Notes: generated by a model from the sequence alone, not told the origin. A DNA stretch of 64,000 bases from Bradyrhizobium sp. CB82 (GCF_029714405.1 NZ_CP121650.1:4469001-4533000), one strand, 5' to 3'. Positions 18,121 through 27,260 are shown, numbered from the stretch's first letter. Made by a program: numbers and translations.

Positions 18121-20201
18121 CTACGCGGCCCTGACTTCGGCGAGGAAGCGGTTGACCTGGCCGGCAAGGTCGCGCGACTGCGAGGAGAGCTGCTCGGCCG
18201 CACCCAGCACCTGATTGGCGGCAGCTCCCGTATCGTCGGCGGCGCGCTGTACGCCGGTGATGTTGGAATTGACCTCCTGGGTGCCGCGCGCGGCCTCCTG
18301 GACGCTGCGCGAGATTTCCTTGGTCGCCGAACCCTGCTCTTCGATCGCAGCCGCGATCGCAGTGCCGATCTGATCGATCTCGGCAATAACGTCGGCGACA
18401 TTGCGAATTGCGGCGACCGTCTCGTCGCTCGCGGACTGGATCGCGGAAATCTGCTCGCAGATTTCGGTGGTGGCCTTCGCCGTCTGCCCCGCCAGCGATT
18501 TGACCTCGGAGGCGACCACGGCAAAACCGCGGCCGGCATCACCTGCGCGCGCCGCCTCGATGGTCGCGTTCAGTGCCAACAGATTGGTCTGCTCGGCGAT
18601 GCTCTGGATCAGCGTGACGACGTCGCCGATCCTCTGCGCGCCCTCGGCAAGGGCGCGGGCGGTATCGCCGGTGCGGCGCGCATTGTCCACGGCGCGCGCC
18701 GCAATCTCGGTAGACTGGGCGACCTGGCGACCGATCTCGGCGATCGAGGAGGTGAGCTCCTCGGTCGCGCTGGCGACCGTCTGCACGTTGGTCGAGGTCT
18801 GTTCGGAGGCGGCCGCGACGACCGCGGCCTGGCTGTTGGTCGCGGACGCCGTCGAGGTCATCGACTGTGCCGTGCTCTCCATCGTGGCCGATGCCGAGGA
18901 CAGGCCGCCGACGAGCTCGGAGACCTTGGCCTCGAAGGCGCGGGTGAGTTCGTCGAGGATCTGCGCCCGCCGCATCTTGCCGTCGTTCTCGGCCTGCTTA
19001 TCGGCCGCGAGCTGCTCGGCCTTGATCATGTTGTCCTTGAAGACCTGCACGGCAGCGCCCATCGCGCCGATCTCGTCGGAACGCGCAGCGCCCGGAATCT
19101 CGGCCGCCATCTCGCCGGCGGCGAGGCGCGACATTCGCATCGTCAGGCTGACGATCGGCGCGCAGACGCGACGCCGGACCATCACGATGAGCCCGACGCT
19201 CGCGATGAGCACGGCCGCGAGGCCCGCCAGCGCGATCGTGAAGCTCAGCCGCGCGGCGGCCGAGGCCGCCCCGAGGATCTGCTCGGCATTGTCGTAGAAG
19301 GCCTCGCGGACGCCGATCACCGCGCCAAGGCCGCGCTGCGAGTCTGAATAGAAGGTCGCGACGTCGATGTCGTACTTGCCGCTCGCGACGCCGTCCTTGA
19401 CGAGCTTGAGGTCGCGGCCAAAGCCGTCGACATAGTCGGAGTTCATCTTCTCGAGTGCGGCCGCGACATTCGAAGGCGTCGTCGGATTGCCGCGAAGGTC
19501 CTGTAACGACATCAGGATCTGGTCATGGCGTCCCTGCGTGCGGCTGATGTCGAGTCGGCTTCGCTCGCTGCCTTCATTGAGCCGACGAGGTTCTTGTGCA
19601 GGCTCGAGTTCAGCCCGCCGACGTCGCGCAGCGTCCAGGCCACGTTGGCATAGCTTGCCTGGCGGTAGGCATCGCCATTGAGGATCGCCATGCGGCGGAC
19701 CTGCTCGTTGAGCAGCGCCGTGATGTCGCTGTTGAACACGGCATTGTCGGCGACGATTTTTCGCGCGGCGTCCTTGCGGGCGTCGGCAGGTCCCTCGATC
19801 GCCTTGTCGATGGCTTCGCGCAGGGCGGAGAACTTCGCATTCAGCGCATCGATACTGCTCGCGATGGTGTTGCCGTCGTCGAGGCCGCCCGGAAGTCGCT
19901 CCTTGCGCAGCGCGTTCATTTTGTCGCGGGCACCGTCGGTCAGCTTGCGCAGCTTCTCATGCTCGGTGCGCATCGCGGGATCGATCGTAGCCGGACCGTA
20001 GAGCATATTGGTGGCGTAGCCGCGCTCGGGATTGAGATAGCGCGGGATATCGCCGACCGCGCGCACGAGCTGGAGCCGGCTTTGCGCCTCGGCGATGCGG
20101 TCCATGGTCTGATACTTGGTCACCGCGACATAGACGGCGAGGCCGCCGCCGATGGTCGACAGCGAGACGATGGCGGCAGTCAGAAGCGTCCCAATTTTCA
20201 T
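18121..20201 (-). pseudogene. Methyl-accepting chemotaxis protein interrupted by a one-base frameshift
   Basis: Two abutting frames make one chemoreceptor. The upstream part (20201 to about 19558) has the first membrane segment (residues about 5-27) and a helical periplasmic domain. The downstream part (to 18121) has the rest of that domain, a second membrane segment, a HAMP-like linker with the sequence [11 protein letters not shown], and the signalling hairpin with the [20 protein letters not shown] region. Around 19557-19560 the second frame reads [15 protein letters not shown], which joins smoothly if one C is restored to give GAAGCCCGACTC. So the break is a single missing base, either a mutation or an assembly error. 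The intact protein would have about 690 residues. The ligand is unknown. Confidence 0.85.
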
Positions 20202-20319
20202 GGATTGTCCGGCAATGGTCGCGGGAAAAGTTGGCTCTTCCCCGAAGGTTAGGCTGGCCGGATTAATCTCGGGTTTACGGTGATGGCGCGCCCCTCCGGG
20301 GGCGGGACCTGGGCTGCGA

Positions 20320-20940
20320 TTATTCGGCCTTCCGGCCCAGGGCTTCGGATAGGATCAGCTCGAGTTCCTGCTGGGCGTGATCGAGCGGCTGCGTGCTGCG
20401 CGCGGCGCGGCACAGCGCGACCGTACCCTCGATGACGGCGACCACCAGGGTGGCGAGCCGGGTTGCGCGCGCAGCCGCAAGGCCCTCTCGCTTGAGCGCC
20501 AAAAGCATGACCTGCTGCCAGTCGGTGAACACGTCGTGGGCAAGGTCGAGCAGATGCTGCTGCGTCGCCTCGTCGCGCGCATCACCCTTGTCCGATGTCT
20601 CGCCGACATAGTGGTCGACGGCGACCGCCAGCACCGGACAGCCGGCCTCGAACTGCGTCGTCTCCAGCCGCCGCCGCCAGGATGCGACGAGGGCGCGAAA
20701 GCCGGCGATGACGCCGAGCTCGCTCAAAGCCTTGTCCAACCGCACGGAGACCCGCTGCCCGGCGAAGCGAACGGCCTCGGCGAGGAGTTGCGGCTTGCCG
20801 TCCGGAAAATGGTGGCCGATCGAGCCGCGCGGCGTTGCCGTGTGGCGGACGACGTCGCGCATGCTGGTGGCGTTGACGCCGCGCCGGCTCATCAAATCGG
20901 CGGCGCCGGCAATCATCTTGTCGCGGGTGGTTGATGTCAT
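20320..20940 (-). CDS. TetR family repressor
   Basis: A 206-residue regulator with a TetR N-terminal helix-turn-helix (residues about 4-50: MIAGAADLMSRRGVNATSMRD followed by GSIGHHFPDGK, the latter like LmrA/YxaF-type regulators). The C-terminal half would bind the ligand. It is divergent from a broken tautomerase and an enoyl-CoA hydratase gene, and the 100-base gap holds two similar inverted repeats that overlap a promoter, so it very likely represses those genes and itself. The ligand may be an acyl-CoA or aromatic breakdown compound, which is a guess from the neighbours. Confidence 0.85.
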   Translation of the reverse strand: MTSTTRDKMIAGAADLMSRRGVNATSMRDVVRHTATPRGSIGHHFPDGKPQLLAEAVRFAGQRVSVRLDKALSELGVIAGFRALVASWRRRLETTQFEAGCPVLAVAVDHYVGETSDKGDARDEATQQHLLDLAHDVFTDWQQVMLLALKREGLAAARATRLATLVVAVIEGTVALCRAARSTQPLDHAQQELELILSEALGRKAE

Positions 20941-20973
20941 CGGCCAGGTCCAGAGGTTCGGTCCAGATCTAAT

Positions 20974-21023
20974 CTATGACGCTTGACATAGCCAGTCTCG
21001 TATTGATTATGACGGCTGTCATA
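20974..21023. promoter_or_regulatory. Double TetR operator overlapping a sigma-70-type promoter
   Basis: Two similar inverted repeats: CTATGAC-4-GACATAG at 20974-20991 (one mismatch between arms) and a perfect TATGAC-4-GTCATA at 21008-21023. Their starts are 34 bases apart, near three helical turns. A TTGACA at 20983-20988 is followed 17 bases later by ATTATG, giving a promoter toward the 21041 gene that both repeats overlap. Confidence 0.7.
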
Positions 21024-21040
21024 TCGAACAAGAGGTAACC

Positions 21041-21383
21041 GTGACCATCATCACCGTGACTGCCCCGGAAGGCCGGCTGAGCCTCGCGCAGCGCCGCTTG
21101 CTTGCGGAAAGCCTCACCGATGCCGTGCTGGAGGCGGAAGTCGGCCAACTCGCGCCCGCGGCGCGGCAGGGCTTTCAGGTCCATTTCCGCACCCTGGCAG
21201 CCGATTGCATGGCGATCGGCGGCAAGCTCCTGTCCGACCACGAGGCCGCGCGACATCATGACCATCAAGGGAAGCTGGGGTTCGCGCGGCGGCGTGCTGT
21301 CGATCCTCGATCTCCTGGACAGTGGCGTGTTCACGCCCGCGCGGATCAAGGCGATCCGCGACGCGATCCCGCCCGTCAACTGA
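21041..21383 (+). pseudogene. Tautomerase-like gene with a one-base frameshift
   Basis: GTG at 21041 with AGAGGT ahead starts a protein resembling the larger tautomerase-like family (VTAPEGRLSLAQRRLLAESL, then GFQVHF and MAIGGKLLSDHEAA). At about 21252 the frame breaks, and the expected continuation DIMTIKGSWGSRGG is in the next frame, ending at 21383. One lost base in GCGCGACATC would explain it. The first residue after Met is Thr rather than the catalytic Pro of true tautomerases, so the enzymatic role was doubtful anyway. The gene sits just upstream of the enoyl-CoA hydratase and under the same operator. Confidence 0.65.
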
Positions 21384-21424
21384 CGACGAAAGTTTTTCAA
21401 ACAAACCGACTGAGGGAGCAACGC

Positions 21425-22204
21425 ATGACAGCCGAAGGACAGGTCCGCAGCGAGATGCATGGCCATATCTTCAAGATCATCATCGACAACCCGTCGAAGA
21501 AGAATGCGTTCTCGCCGGCGATGATGGAGCAGCTCTCGGACGCGCTCACAGAACTGCACAACAACGACGACCACTGGGTCGGCGTGATATGCGCGGAGGG
21601 CAGGGATTTTACCGCCGGCCTCGACATGCCGAAATTCTTCGGCCCGGCCGCCGAAAAGCGCAATATCAGAGAAGGCAATATCGACCCGTTCGGGCTCAGC
21701 AAACGCTGCAGGAAGCCGATCGTCACGGCGGTGCAGGGCATCGTATTCACCATCGGGATTGAGCTGATGCTCGCCGGCGACATCGTGGTCGCCGCCGACG
21801 ATGCGCGCTTCTGCCAGATGGAATCCAAACGCGGCATTGCCCCGCTCGGCGGCGCGCATTTCCGTTTCCTGTCGCGCGCCGGCTGGGGCAACGCGATGTA
21901 TCATTTGTTCCTTTGCGACGAGTTCTCGGCGCAGCGCGCCCGCGAGATCGGCCTGGTGCAGGAGGTCGTGCCGGCAGGGCAGCAGGTCGACCGCGCCATG
22001 GCGCTCGCGGAGATCATTGCGCGCAACGCGCCGTTGGGCATCCAGGTTACCAAGGAAGCCGCTGCCAAATACATCGAAGGTGGCGAGGCGGCGGCGATCG
22101 CCTACATACCGAAGATCCGCGATCGCGTGCTGAATAGTGCCGACGCGAAGGAGGGCATCCAGTCTTTCGTTGAGCGTCGCGCCGCCGTCTTCCAGGGGCG
22201 CTGA
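21425..22204 (+). CDS. Enoyl-CoA hydratase/isomerase family protein
   Basis: A 259-residue crotonase-fold protein. The N-terminal IIDNPSKKNAFSPAMM and the oxyanion-hole segments GRDFTAGLDMP (about 61-71) and GIVFTIGIELMLAGDIVVA (about 106-124) are visible. The usual acidic catalytic residues are not obvious, so hydration activity is uncertain and it might be an isomerase or hydrolase of the crotonase family. The frame continues upstream through the broken tautomerase gene, but the ATG at 21425 with GGGAG ahead is the real start. It is likely co-transcribed with the tautomerase and controlled by the TetR repressor. Confidence 0.85.
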   Translation: MTAEGQVRSEMHGHIFKIIIDNPSKKNAFSPAMMEQLSDALTELHNNDDHWVGVICAEGRDFTAGLDMPKFFGPAAEKRNIREGNIDPFGLSKRCRKPIVTAVQGIVFTIGIELMLAGDIVVAADDARFCQMESKRGIAPLGGAHFRFLSRAGWGNAMYHLFLCDEFSAQRAREIGLVQEVVPAGQQVDRAMALAEIIARNAPLGIQVTKEAAAKYIEGGEAAAIAYIPKIRDRVLNSADAKEGIQSFVERRAAVFQGR

Positions 22205-22214
22205 AGCCCGCGCG

Positions 22215-22646
22215 CTAGCGATCGAGGCTTGCGAGGATCTCGAGCGTCGCACCATCGCGCTCGCCGGCGAAATAGCGGACGAGCGCCTGGCCGAAGATCG
22301 CCTCATCCGACACGGCTTCGAACAGCGTCATCGACGAGCGGAACTTGGCGTCGTCGGGCGCGCCGAGGATCGCGTTGATGCTGCGATCCTTCACCGCGAG
22401 CAGGAGGCCGGTGCATTCGATGAGGCGCGGCCCGAGCACGGGGTGGGCGAGGTAGGCCTCTGCCTCTGCCCGCGAGCCAATGGCATAGCGCTGCGACATG
22501 GCGCTGAAGCCGAGCCCCGCCACTTGCGGGAAGATGAACCACATCCAGTGGCTGCGCTTGCGTCCCGCCGAGAGCTCCCTGACGACCCCCGGATAGACGT
22601 CGTTCTGAGCCTGGACGAAGCGTTCGAGGTCAAAAGGATCGCTCAT
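22215..22646 (-). CDS. DUF1810 family protein
   Basis: A 143-residue protein with the DUF1810 signature: DPFDLERFVQAQNDVYPGVV near the N-terminus, SHWMWFIFPQ at about 32-41, and a C-terminal FGQALVRYFAGERD. The family is widespread, small and soluble, and its function is not established. The ATG at 22646 is preceded by GGAGG at a good distance, and the frame upstream of it has no family match. It ends 10 bases from the stop of the convergent enoyl-CoA hydratase, so the two genes are tail to tail. Confidence 0.88.
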   Translation of the reverse strand: MSDPFDLERFVQAQNDVYPGVVRELSAGRKRSHWMWFIFPQVAGLGFSAMSQRYAIGSRAEAEAYLAHPVLGPRLIECTGLLLAVKDRSINAILGAPDDAKFRSSMTLFEAVSDEAIFGQALVRYFAGERDGATLEILASLDR

Positions 22647-22785
22647 TAACTGCCTCCGGCTCCCGCCCCGGCCGCGATTATGCCTAACTTTTGGCTCCTG
22701 ATGTGGTAGTTGGTATAGAGTCTCGATGGGGGTTGGGCACCCCCGGGGTTCGGGACGGGGTTGAGCGGGTCGATTTGGGGATCTG

Positions 22786-23811
22786 ATGGTTTCCGACGCA
22801 GCACGGGCCGAGAAGCTCTTGTCGCGCCGCCGTATCGGGCGGGCGGAAACATTTTTGCTGTCGCTGGCCGCAATGGCGCTGTCGCTCGGGGCGGCTGCCT
22901 GGATCGCTTGTGGCAACGAGACCGCCTCGCTTGCCTCCGCCGCCTTGCCGCCCAACGGCCCAATGACCTCATTTGACGATCGATTCCAGCCCATTTCGCC
23001 GCCGCGCGAGACCGGTTTGCGTCCCATTGAGCGCTCGGCGGTGAGCATGCTCCAGCTCAAGCTCCGCGACGCCAAGGCGCTGCTCGCCCAGCAGCTCGTC
23101 AGTAACGACTGGCGATCGACCCTGACCGAGGACGACAAGCAGGTGGCCGAGGCGGCGCCGCCACCGCAGAAGCTCGACGTCCCGATGCCCCGGTCGCGCC
23201 CGCTCCAGGCCGACCTCGCCTCCCAGGTCGCCTCCAGCCAAGCCTTCGCCGATTCATTGCCGAAGAGCGACAACCGCAGCCTGCTGCAAAAGTTCTCCGA
23301 CATCCTGCCGGGCAAGATCAGGCTGGCCTCGCTGACGCCCGACAGCGGCCTGTTCCGGCAGGGGCCGGACCTCGCCGCGCTCGGCTACGGTTCGCAGACC
23401 GCGGTCTACGACATCTCGGCGAAGGCGGTGTACCTGCCGAGCGGCGTGGCGCTCGAGGCGCATTCGGGCATGGGCGCCATGATGGACGATCCCAACCATG
23501 TCGACCAGCGCATGGTCGGCGCGACCCCGCCGGCGACCTACGAACTGAAGCCGCGCGAAAAGCTGTTCCATGGCGTGCCCGCTTTGCGCATGACACCGGT
23601 CGACGGGACCAGTGCCCTTGGCCGCGTCGGCTTGTTGACGCACAGCTACATGCTCGGACCGCGCGGCGACTCCAACGGATGCGTCTCGATCAAGTTCTAC
23701 GATCGCTTCCGGAAGGCCTATGACGACGGCGAGATCAACCGCCTGGTCGTGGTGCCGAGCCTGAAGGGCGCCACGTCGGTGTCGCAGCGCGCATCGGCCT
23801 CGGACTCCTGA
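22786..23811 (+). CDS. DUF2778 protein, Tlde1/L,D-transpeptidase-like
   Basis: A 341-residue protein with one N-terminal membrane segment (about residues 22-46), a long variable linker rich in Pro and Gln to about 190, and a C-terminal DUF2778 domain. That domain carries His286 and Cys299 in a HSYMLGPRGDSNGC segment, which resembles the L,D-transpeptidase active site. Tlde1, a type VI effector that attacks peptidoglycan, belongs to this family. No type VI genes are near and many rhizobia have such chromosomal copies, so a housekeeping role in cell-wall editing is more likely. GGGGA precedes the ATG. Confidence 0.8.
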   Translation: MVSDAARAEKLLSRRRIGRAETFLLSLAAMALSLGAAAWIACGNETASLASAALPPNGPMTSFDDRFQPISPPRETGLRPIERSAVSMLQLKLRDAKALLAQQLVSNDWRSTLTEDDKQVAEAAPPPQKLDVPMPRSRPLQADLASQVASSQAFADSLPKSDNRSLLQKFSDILPGKIRLASLTPDSGLFRQGPDLAALGYGSQTAVYDISAKAVYLPSGVALEAHSGMGAMMDDPNHVDQRMVGATPPATYELKPREKLFHGVPALRMTPVDGTSALGRVGLLTHSYMLGPRGDSNGCVSIKFYDRFRKAYDDGEINRLVVVPSLKGATSVSQRASASDS

Positions 23812-23880
23812 GTTGAGGTGAACAAACGGCGGGGGCTGCCGTTTTCCCTTCGTTAAGCCGTTTTCGTGCAGAAGCAGCCC

Positions 23881-24138
23881 ATGAGCGATCCATCCAGTTC
23901 CGATACCCCGCTGCGCACGACGTTCAAGATCCGCCTGAACGGCAACACGCTGGCGATTGCGACCGTCGGCCAGGCCTATCAATTCCTCACCAACTACAAT
24001 TCGATGGAGTGGATGGAATACCGCTCGCTGCACGAGGACGCCGTCGCCGCGCTCGAAGGCGCCGCCGACAACGCGATGCTTGCCGTGCAGGCGACGAACG
24101 CCGTGCGCGCGTTGTTCGTAAGCGCAAGGCTGCTCTGA
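23881..24138 (+). CDS. DUF982 family protein
   Basis: An 85-residue protein matching the small rhizobial DUF982 family by its ATVGQAYQFLTNY and EDAVAALEGAAD segments. It is short and soluble, of unknown function, and many paralogs usually occur per genome. The frame could start at GTG 23866, but ATG 23881 gives the usual length. It stands alone, about 70 bases after the DUF2778 gene. Confidence 0.7.
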   Translation: MSDPSSSDTPLRTTFKIRLNGNTLAIATVGQAYQFLTNYNSMEWMEYRSLHEDAVAALEGAADNAMLAVQATNAVRALFVSARLL

Positions 24139-24675
24139 ACGAGCTTCTCCGCTTCGCAGATCGTTCTCGTCGTCGAGGCAGCAACCCCATCTGCATGACG
24201 ATCGATGCCGCGTAGACCGCCTCAGCCCGGCACGTCGTGTGGACTGGCTCGAAATCGAAAAGGCGGTGCCCAACGCAGGATAGTGGCCGATCTCAGTGCG
24301 GGGCTTTCATCTGTGGTAGATAGGAGCTGCCTCGCGCCGAAAGACCCTCGCCGCGATAAACGGACCGCGCGCATAGCGAAAATTGAAGCGGCCTGTCGAT
24401 CTTTTTGCACGACCCGCTGATAGCGCGCCGGCGCGCTCGGTACTGTGCTTCGTCGTAGCCCGGGAATCGACCGAGTGGTACCGTAGACCTCACCGGATAC
24501 GCCGGTCTTTGTTGTCGAGGCATTGGGAATCGACGATCCCTAAAATCCTGCCGTTTGAGCAACACCTTCGCATGTGAAGTTCAGATCCGTGGCAGGCGGC
24601 GGGACGCATACGGACGAAGGTGGCTGACAAATCCGTGCGCTTCGCTCGATCGTTGTATATCGGTCCCGGGCTGTT
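24139..24675. other. 540-base region without a supported gene
   Basis: Several short frames run here on both strands, none with a ribosome binding site, recognisable family or coding pattern. I saw no palindromic repeat, terminator or tRNA-like fold. GC and codon periodicity look weaker than in flanking genes, which would fit a decayed region beside the internally deleted gene that follows. Confidence 0.4.
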
Positions 24676-24996
24676 GTGATGCGCCTGCAGAATCTCGCTT
24701 TTGATGATTGGCTGGAACACGCTTTTGGGCGCGAAGTTCGCTTTCAGCAAGCGCCTTGGTACTTCGATCCGGACTATGACTGGTGGGATCCGTCACCGAT
24801 GGAAGCCCTGTCTCATCTCACTCGCCTGTTCGAGGATCCGGAGCCAGCATTACGGGGATTTGCGGACAGCCAGATCGCGCAAGGCTTAACCCAGCGGGTA
24901 ACCCAAATCATAGACCGCTTTTGCGAGGCGCATGCCAACGCCGATCCCCGGCTGTTGGCCCATGCCCAATTGGCCCGCTGCGGATGCGTGTTGTGA
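24676..24996 (+). pseudogene. Hypothetical gene fused from its N- and C-terminal ends (internal deletion)
   Basis: A 106-residue frame. Residues 1-68 (FDDWLEHAFGR, WYFDPDYDWW, LTRLFEDPEPALRGFADSQI) resemble the start of a rhizobial protein family of about 230 residues. Residues 70-106 (QRVTQIIDRFCEAH and ADPRLLAHAQ ending in Cys-Val-Leu) resemble that family's end. The middle of more than 100 residues is missing with the frame kept. GTG at 24676 or ATG at 24679 could start it. The family match is from memory and its function is unknown. A small intact protein cannot be ruled out. Confidence 0.5.
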
Positions 24997-25216
24997 AGCT
25001 CGAGCAATGTCTGCCAAGCATGCGGGATCGATCGAACTTCGGGCCGCAAGAGACGGATGTCTTTGGTCAGCAGCGGACGCCGCGAAGGGCGAGGCCCGGC
25101 GTCAGCACGGCGGTCATGCTTCAACTCGCGGCGGCGTAAGTGTCGGAAAATTAACTGCCCGTTAACCAAATCCGCCGCATCGTTAACCATTCAATAACAA
25201 GGACGAGTCGGCAGCC

Positions 25217-25909
25217 ATGGAGGCAGCAGCAAGACCTCAACGCCAATTGGTGCGCTTGCGCGGCCGATCCTACGTCGCCTTCGTCTTCGTGCCGACGGTT
25301 CCGATCGTCGACTGGCTCCAGCAGATCGACGCCACGATGGCGCGGTCGCCGGGATTCTTTGCCGGCCGTCCCGTGGTGGTCGACCTGTCCTCGGTCGATC
25401 TCAGTCAGTCCGGCATCACACATCTGCTCGGAAGCCTCCAGGAGCGCAACATCCGCGTGCTCGGCCTCGAGGGGGTGGAGGAGGCGCGGCTGACGCCGAA
25501 CATGCCCCCGCTGCTCTCGGGGGGACGGTCTTGCGGACTCGAGCCGAGCGTGCCGAAGAAGGCCGAGGTCACGAAGCAGCCGAGCTCGCTGCTGCTCGAA
25601 ACCCCCGTGCGTTCGGGCCAGACCGTGATCTTCCCCGAGGGCGATGTGACGATCCTGGGCTCGGTCAGTTCCGGGGCCGAGGTCGTCGCGGGCGGATCCA
25701 TCCACGTCTATGGCGCGCTGCGCGGGCGCGCCATGGCGGGTGTCAACGGACACTCATCCGCGCGTATCTATTGTCAGAAGATCGAGGCTGAACTGCTTGC
25801 AATTGACGGGTTTTACCAGACCGCGGACGACATCGACGCCGCCTTGCGCGGCAAGCCGGCCCAGGCCTGGCTGCAGGGGAATACCATGCGAATTACAGCA
25901 CTGAACTGA
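25217..25909 (+). CDS. minC: Septum site-determining protein MinC
   Basis: A 230-residue cell-division inhibitor. The N-terminal domain (about residues 10-100) would bind FtsZ. After a Lys/Pro linker the C-terminal beta-helix domain carries VRSGQTVIFPEGDVTILGSV, then GAEVVAGGSIHVYGALRGRA and GHSSARIYCQKIEAELLAI, the MinD-binding face. It blocks FtsZ ring formation away from midcell together with MinD. It is the first gene of minCDE, with 21 bases to minD. The start ATG at 25217 lies after the N-terminal-less gap of about 220 bases that should hold the promoter. Confidence 0.95.
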   Translation: MEAAARPQRQLVRLRGRSYVAFVFVPTVPIVDWLQQIDATMARSPGFFAGRPVVVDLSSVDLSQSGITHLLGSLQERNIRVLGLEGVEEARLTPNMPPLLSGGRSCGLEPSVPKKAEVTKQPSSLLLETPVRSGQTVIFPEGDVTILGSVSSGAEVVAGGSIHVYGALRGRAMAGVNGHSSARIYCQKIEAELLAIDGFYQTADDIDAALRGKPAQAWLQGNTMRITALN

Positions 25910-25930
25910 CCAGCAAAGGAGATATTTCAG

Positions 25931-26746
25931 ATGAGTAAGGTACTGGTCGTGACATCAGGCAAGGGCGGGGTCGGCAAGACCACGACGACTGCAGCCTTGG
26001 GGGCGGCGCTGGCGCAGCGCGGCGACAAGGTCGTGGTCGTCGATTTCGACGTCGGCTTGCGCAACCTTGACCTCGTGATGGGCGCCGAGCGGCGCGTCGT
26101 GTTCGACCTCATCAACGTGGTGCAGGGGGTTGCAAAGCTCCCGCAGGCCCTGATCCGCGACAAGCGGCTCGAGAACCTCTGGCTGCTGCCGGCCTCCCAA
26201 ACCCGCGACAAGGACGCGCTGACGGAGGAGGGCGTCCGCGCCGTCATCGCCGATTTGCGCAGCCGGTTCGACTGGGTGATCTGCGACAGCCCCGCCGGCA
26301 TCGAGCGTGGCGCCTCCATGGCGATGCGCTTTGCCGACCAGGCGGTGATCGTCACGAACCCCGAGGTCTCCTCGGTTCGCGACTCCGACCGCATCATCGG
26401 CATGCTCGACTCCAAGACGGTGCGGGCCGAGAAGGGCGAGCAGGTCGAAAAACACATCCTGATCACGCGCTACGATCCCTCGCGTGCGTCGCGTGGCGAG
26501 ATGCTGAATATCGACGACATCCTCGAGATACTCGCAACGCCGCTGTTGGGCATAATCCCGGAGAGCCAGGACGTGCTGAAGGCCTCCAACGTTGGTACGC
26601 CAGTGACGCTGTCCAATGCGGATGGTGCGCCAGCGCGGGCCTACATGGACGCGGCGAAGCGGTTGTGTGGCGAAAACATCCGGATGACCGTGCCTTCCGA
26701 GAAAAAAGGCTTCATGGATCGTCTCTTGAGACGGAGGGCAGCATGA
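25931..26746 (+). CDS. minD: Septum site-determining ATPase MinD
   Basis: A 271-residue ParA/MinD ATPase. The deviant Walker A motif KGGVGKTT is at residues 11-18, VVDFDVGLRNLDLVMG follows as the switch I region, and the C-terminal amphipathic membrane-targeting helix (EKKGFMDRLLRR) is present. It recruits MinC to the membrane and is released by MinE. AAGGAGAT precedes the ATG at a good distance. Its stop overlaps the minE start (ATGA), so the two proteins are made in step. Confidence 0.97.
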   Translation: MSKVLVVTSGKGGVGKTTTTAALGAALAQRGDKVVVVDFDVGLRNLDLVMGAERRVVFDLINVVQGVAKLPQALIRDKRLENLWLLPASQTRDKDALTEEGVRAVIADLRSRFDWVICDSPAGIERGASMAMRFADQAVIVTNPEVSSVRDSDRIIGMLDSKTVRAEKGEQVEKHILITRYDPSRASRGEMLNIDDILEILATPLLGIIPESQDVLKASNVGTPVTLSNADGAPARAYMDAAKRLCGENIRMTVPSEKKGFMDRLLRRRAA

Positions 26747-27024
26747 GCATGGGTTTGCTCCGACTTCTGCGCGGCAACAAGGCGTCTGCTCCCGTCGCAC
26801 GCGAACGGTTGCAGATCCTGCTTGCCCATGAACGTGGATTGCGCGGCCAGCCCGATCTGCTCGGCGTGCTGCGCGAGGAAATCCTCGCCGTCGTCTCGAA
26901 ACACGTCAAGCTCGACCCGACCAAGGTGATCGTGCGGCTGGAGCGCGGCGACGAAGTCTCGACGCTCGAGGTGGACATTGAGGTGCCCAACGACATCGAG
27001 CGCAAGCGGGTGGCGGTCGGGTAG
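26743..27024 (+). CDS. minE: Cell division topological specificity factor MinE
   Basis: A 93-residue protein that stimulates the MinD ATPase and gives midcell specificity. The anti-MinCD part (SAPVARERLQILLAHERG, about residues 16-33) and the topological domain with EEILAVVSKHVKLDPTKVIV (about 46-65) are clear. The true start is the ATG at 26743 that overlaps the minD stop. The frame upstream of it is within minD. An intergenic repeat and a terminator follow. Confidence 0.95.
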   Translation: MSMGLLRLLRGNKASAPVARERLQILLAHERGLRGQPDLLGVLREEILAVVSKHVKLDPTKVIVRLERGDEVSTLEVDIEVPNDIERKRVAVG

Positions 27025-27045
27025 GGCCCGGTCGGGTTCGTCTGA

Positions 27046-27170
27046 AGCGCGATGAGATTGGGATACATCGCGCTTCAGGTGGTTGTTTGCGCATGATCTC
27101 CGCGCAAACGCGTTCCGCGTTTGTCGCGAGGGAAAGCCGCTTCAGACTTTTCCGGATCATGCTTGAGCTT
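27046..27170 (+). repeat. Intergenic palindromic repeat, family A
   Basis: The copy has a first hairpin (GAAGCGCGATGA with CATCGCGCTTC), then GCATGATC, the core hairpin of GCGCAAACGC and GCGTTTGTCGCG, GAGGGAAAGCCGCTTC and the closing GGATCATGC. It is about 125 bases and lies directly behind minE. Confidence 0.85.
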
Positions 27171-27182
27171 GGGGTGGATGAG

Positions 27183-27215
27183 AAGGCAGTCCGCTGGCGA
27201 CGGCGGACTGCCTTT
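27183..27215 (+). terminator. Rho-independent terminator after minCDE
   Basis: Perfect 12-base arms (AAGGCAGTCCGC and GCGGACTGCCTT) with an 8-base loop, followed by TTTGTT. It would end transcription from the min operon after the intergenic repeat. Confidence 0.8.
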
Positions 27216-27235
27216 GTTGCGTTCGCCGCCTGGAG

Positions 27236-27260
27236 GGAACCCGGCTTGCGCTCGACCGTT
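27236..27260 (+). promoter_or_regulatory. EcfG-type (general stress) promoter
   Basis: GGAAC at 27236-27240, a 16-base spacer, then CGTT at 27257-27260. This is the consensus of the alphaproteobacterial general stress sigma factor EcfG. The start site would be near 27267, about 55 bases before the small gene at 27321. Confidence 0.7.

Noticed and set aside
22786..23811. Type VI effector Tlde1
   Set aside because: The DUF2778 domain fits, but no type VI secretion or immunity gene is nearby, so only family membership is claimed.
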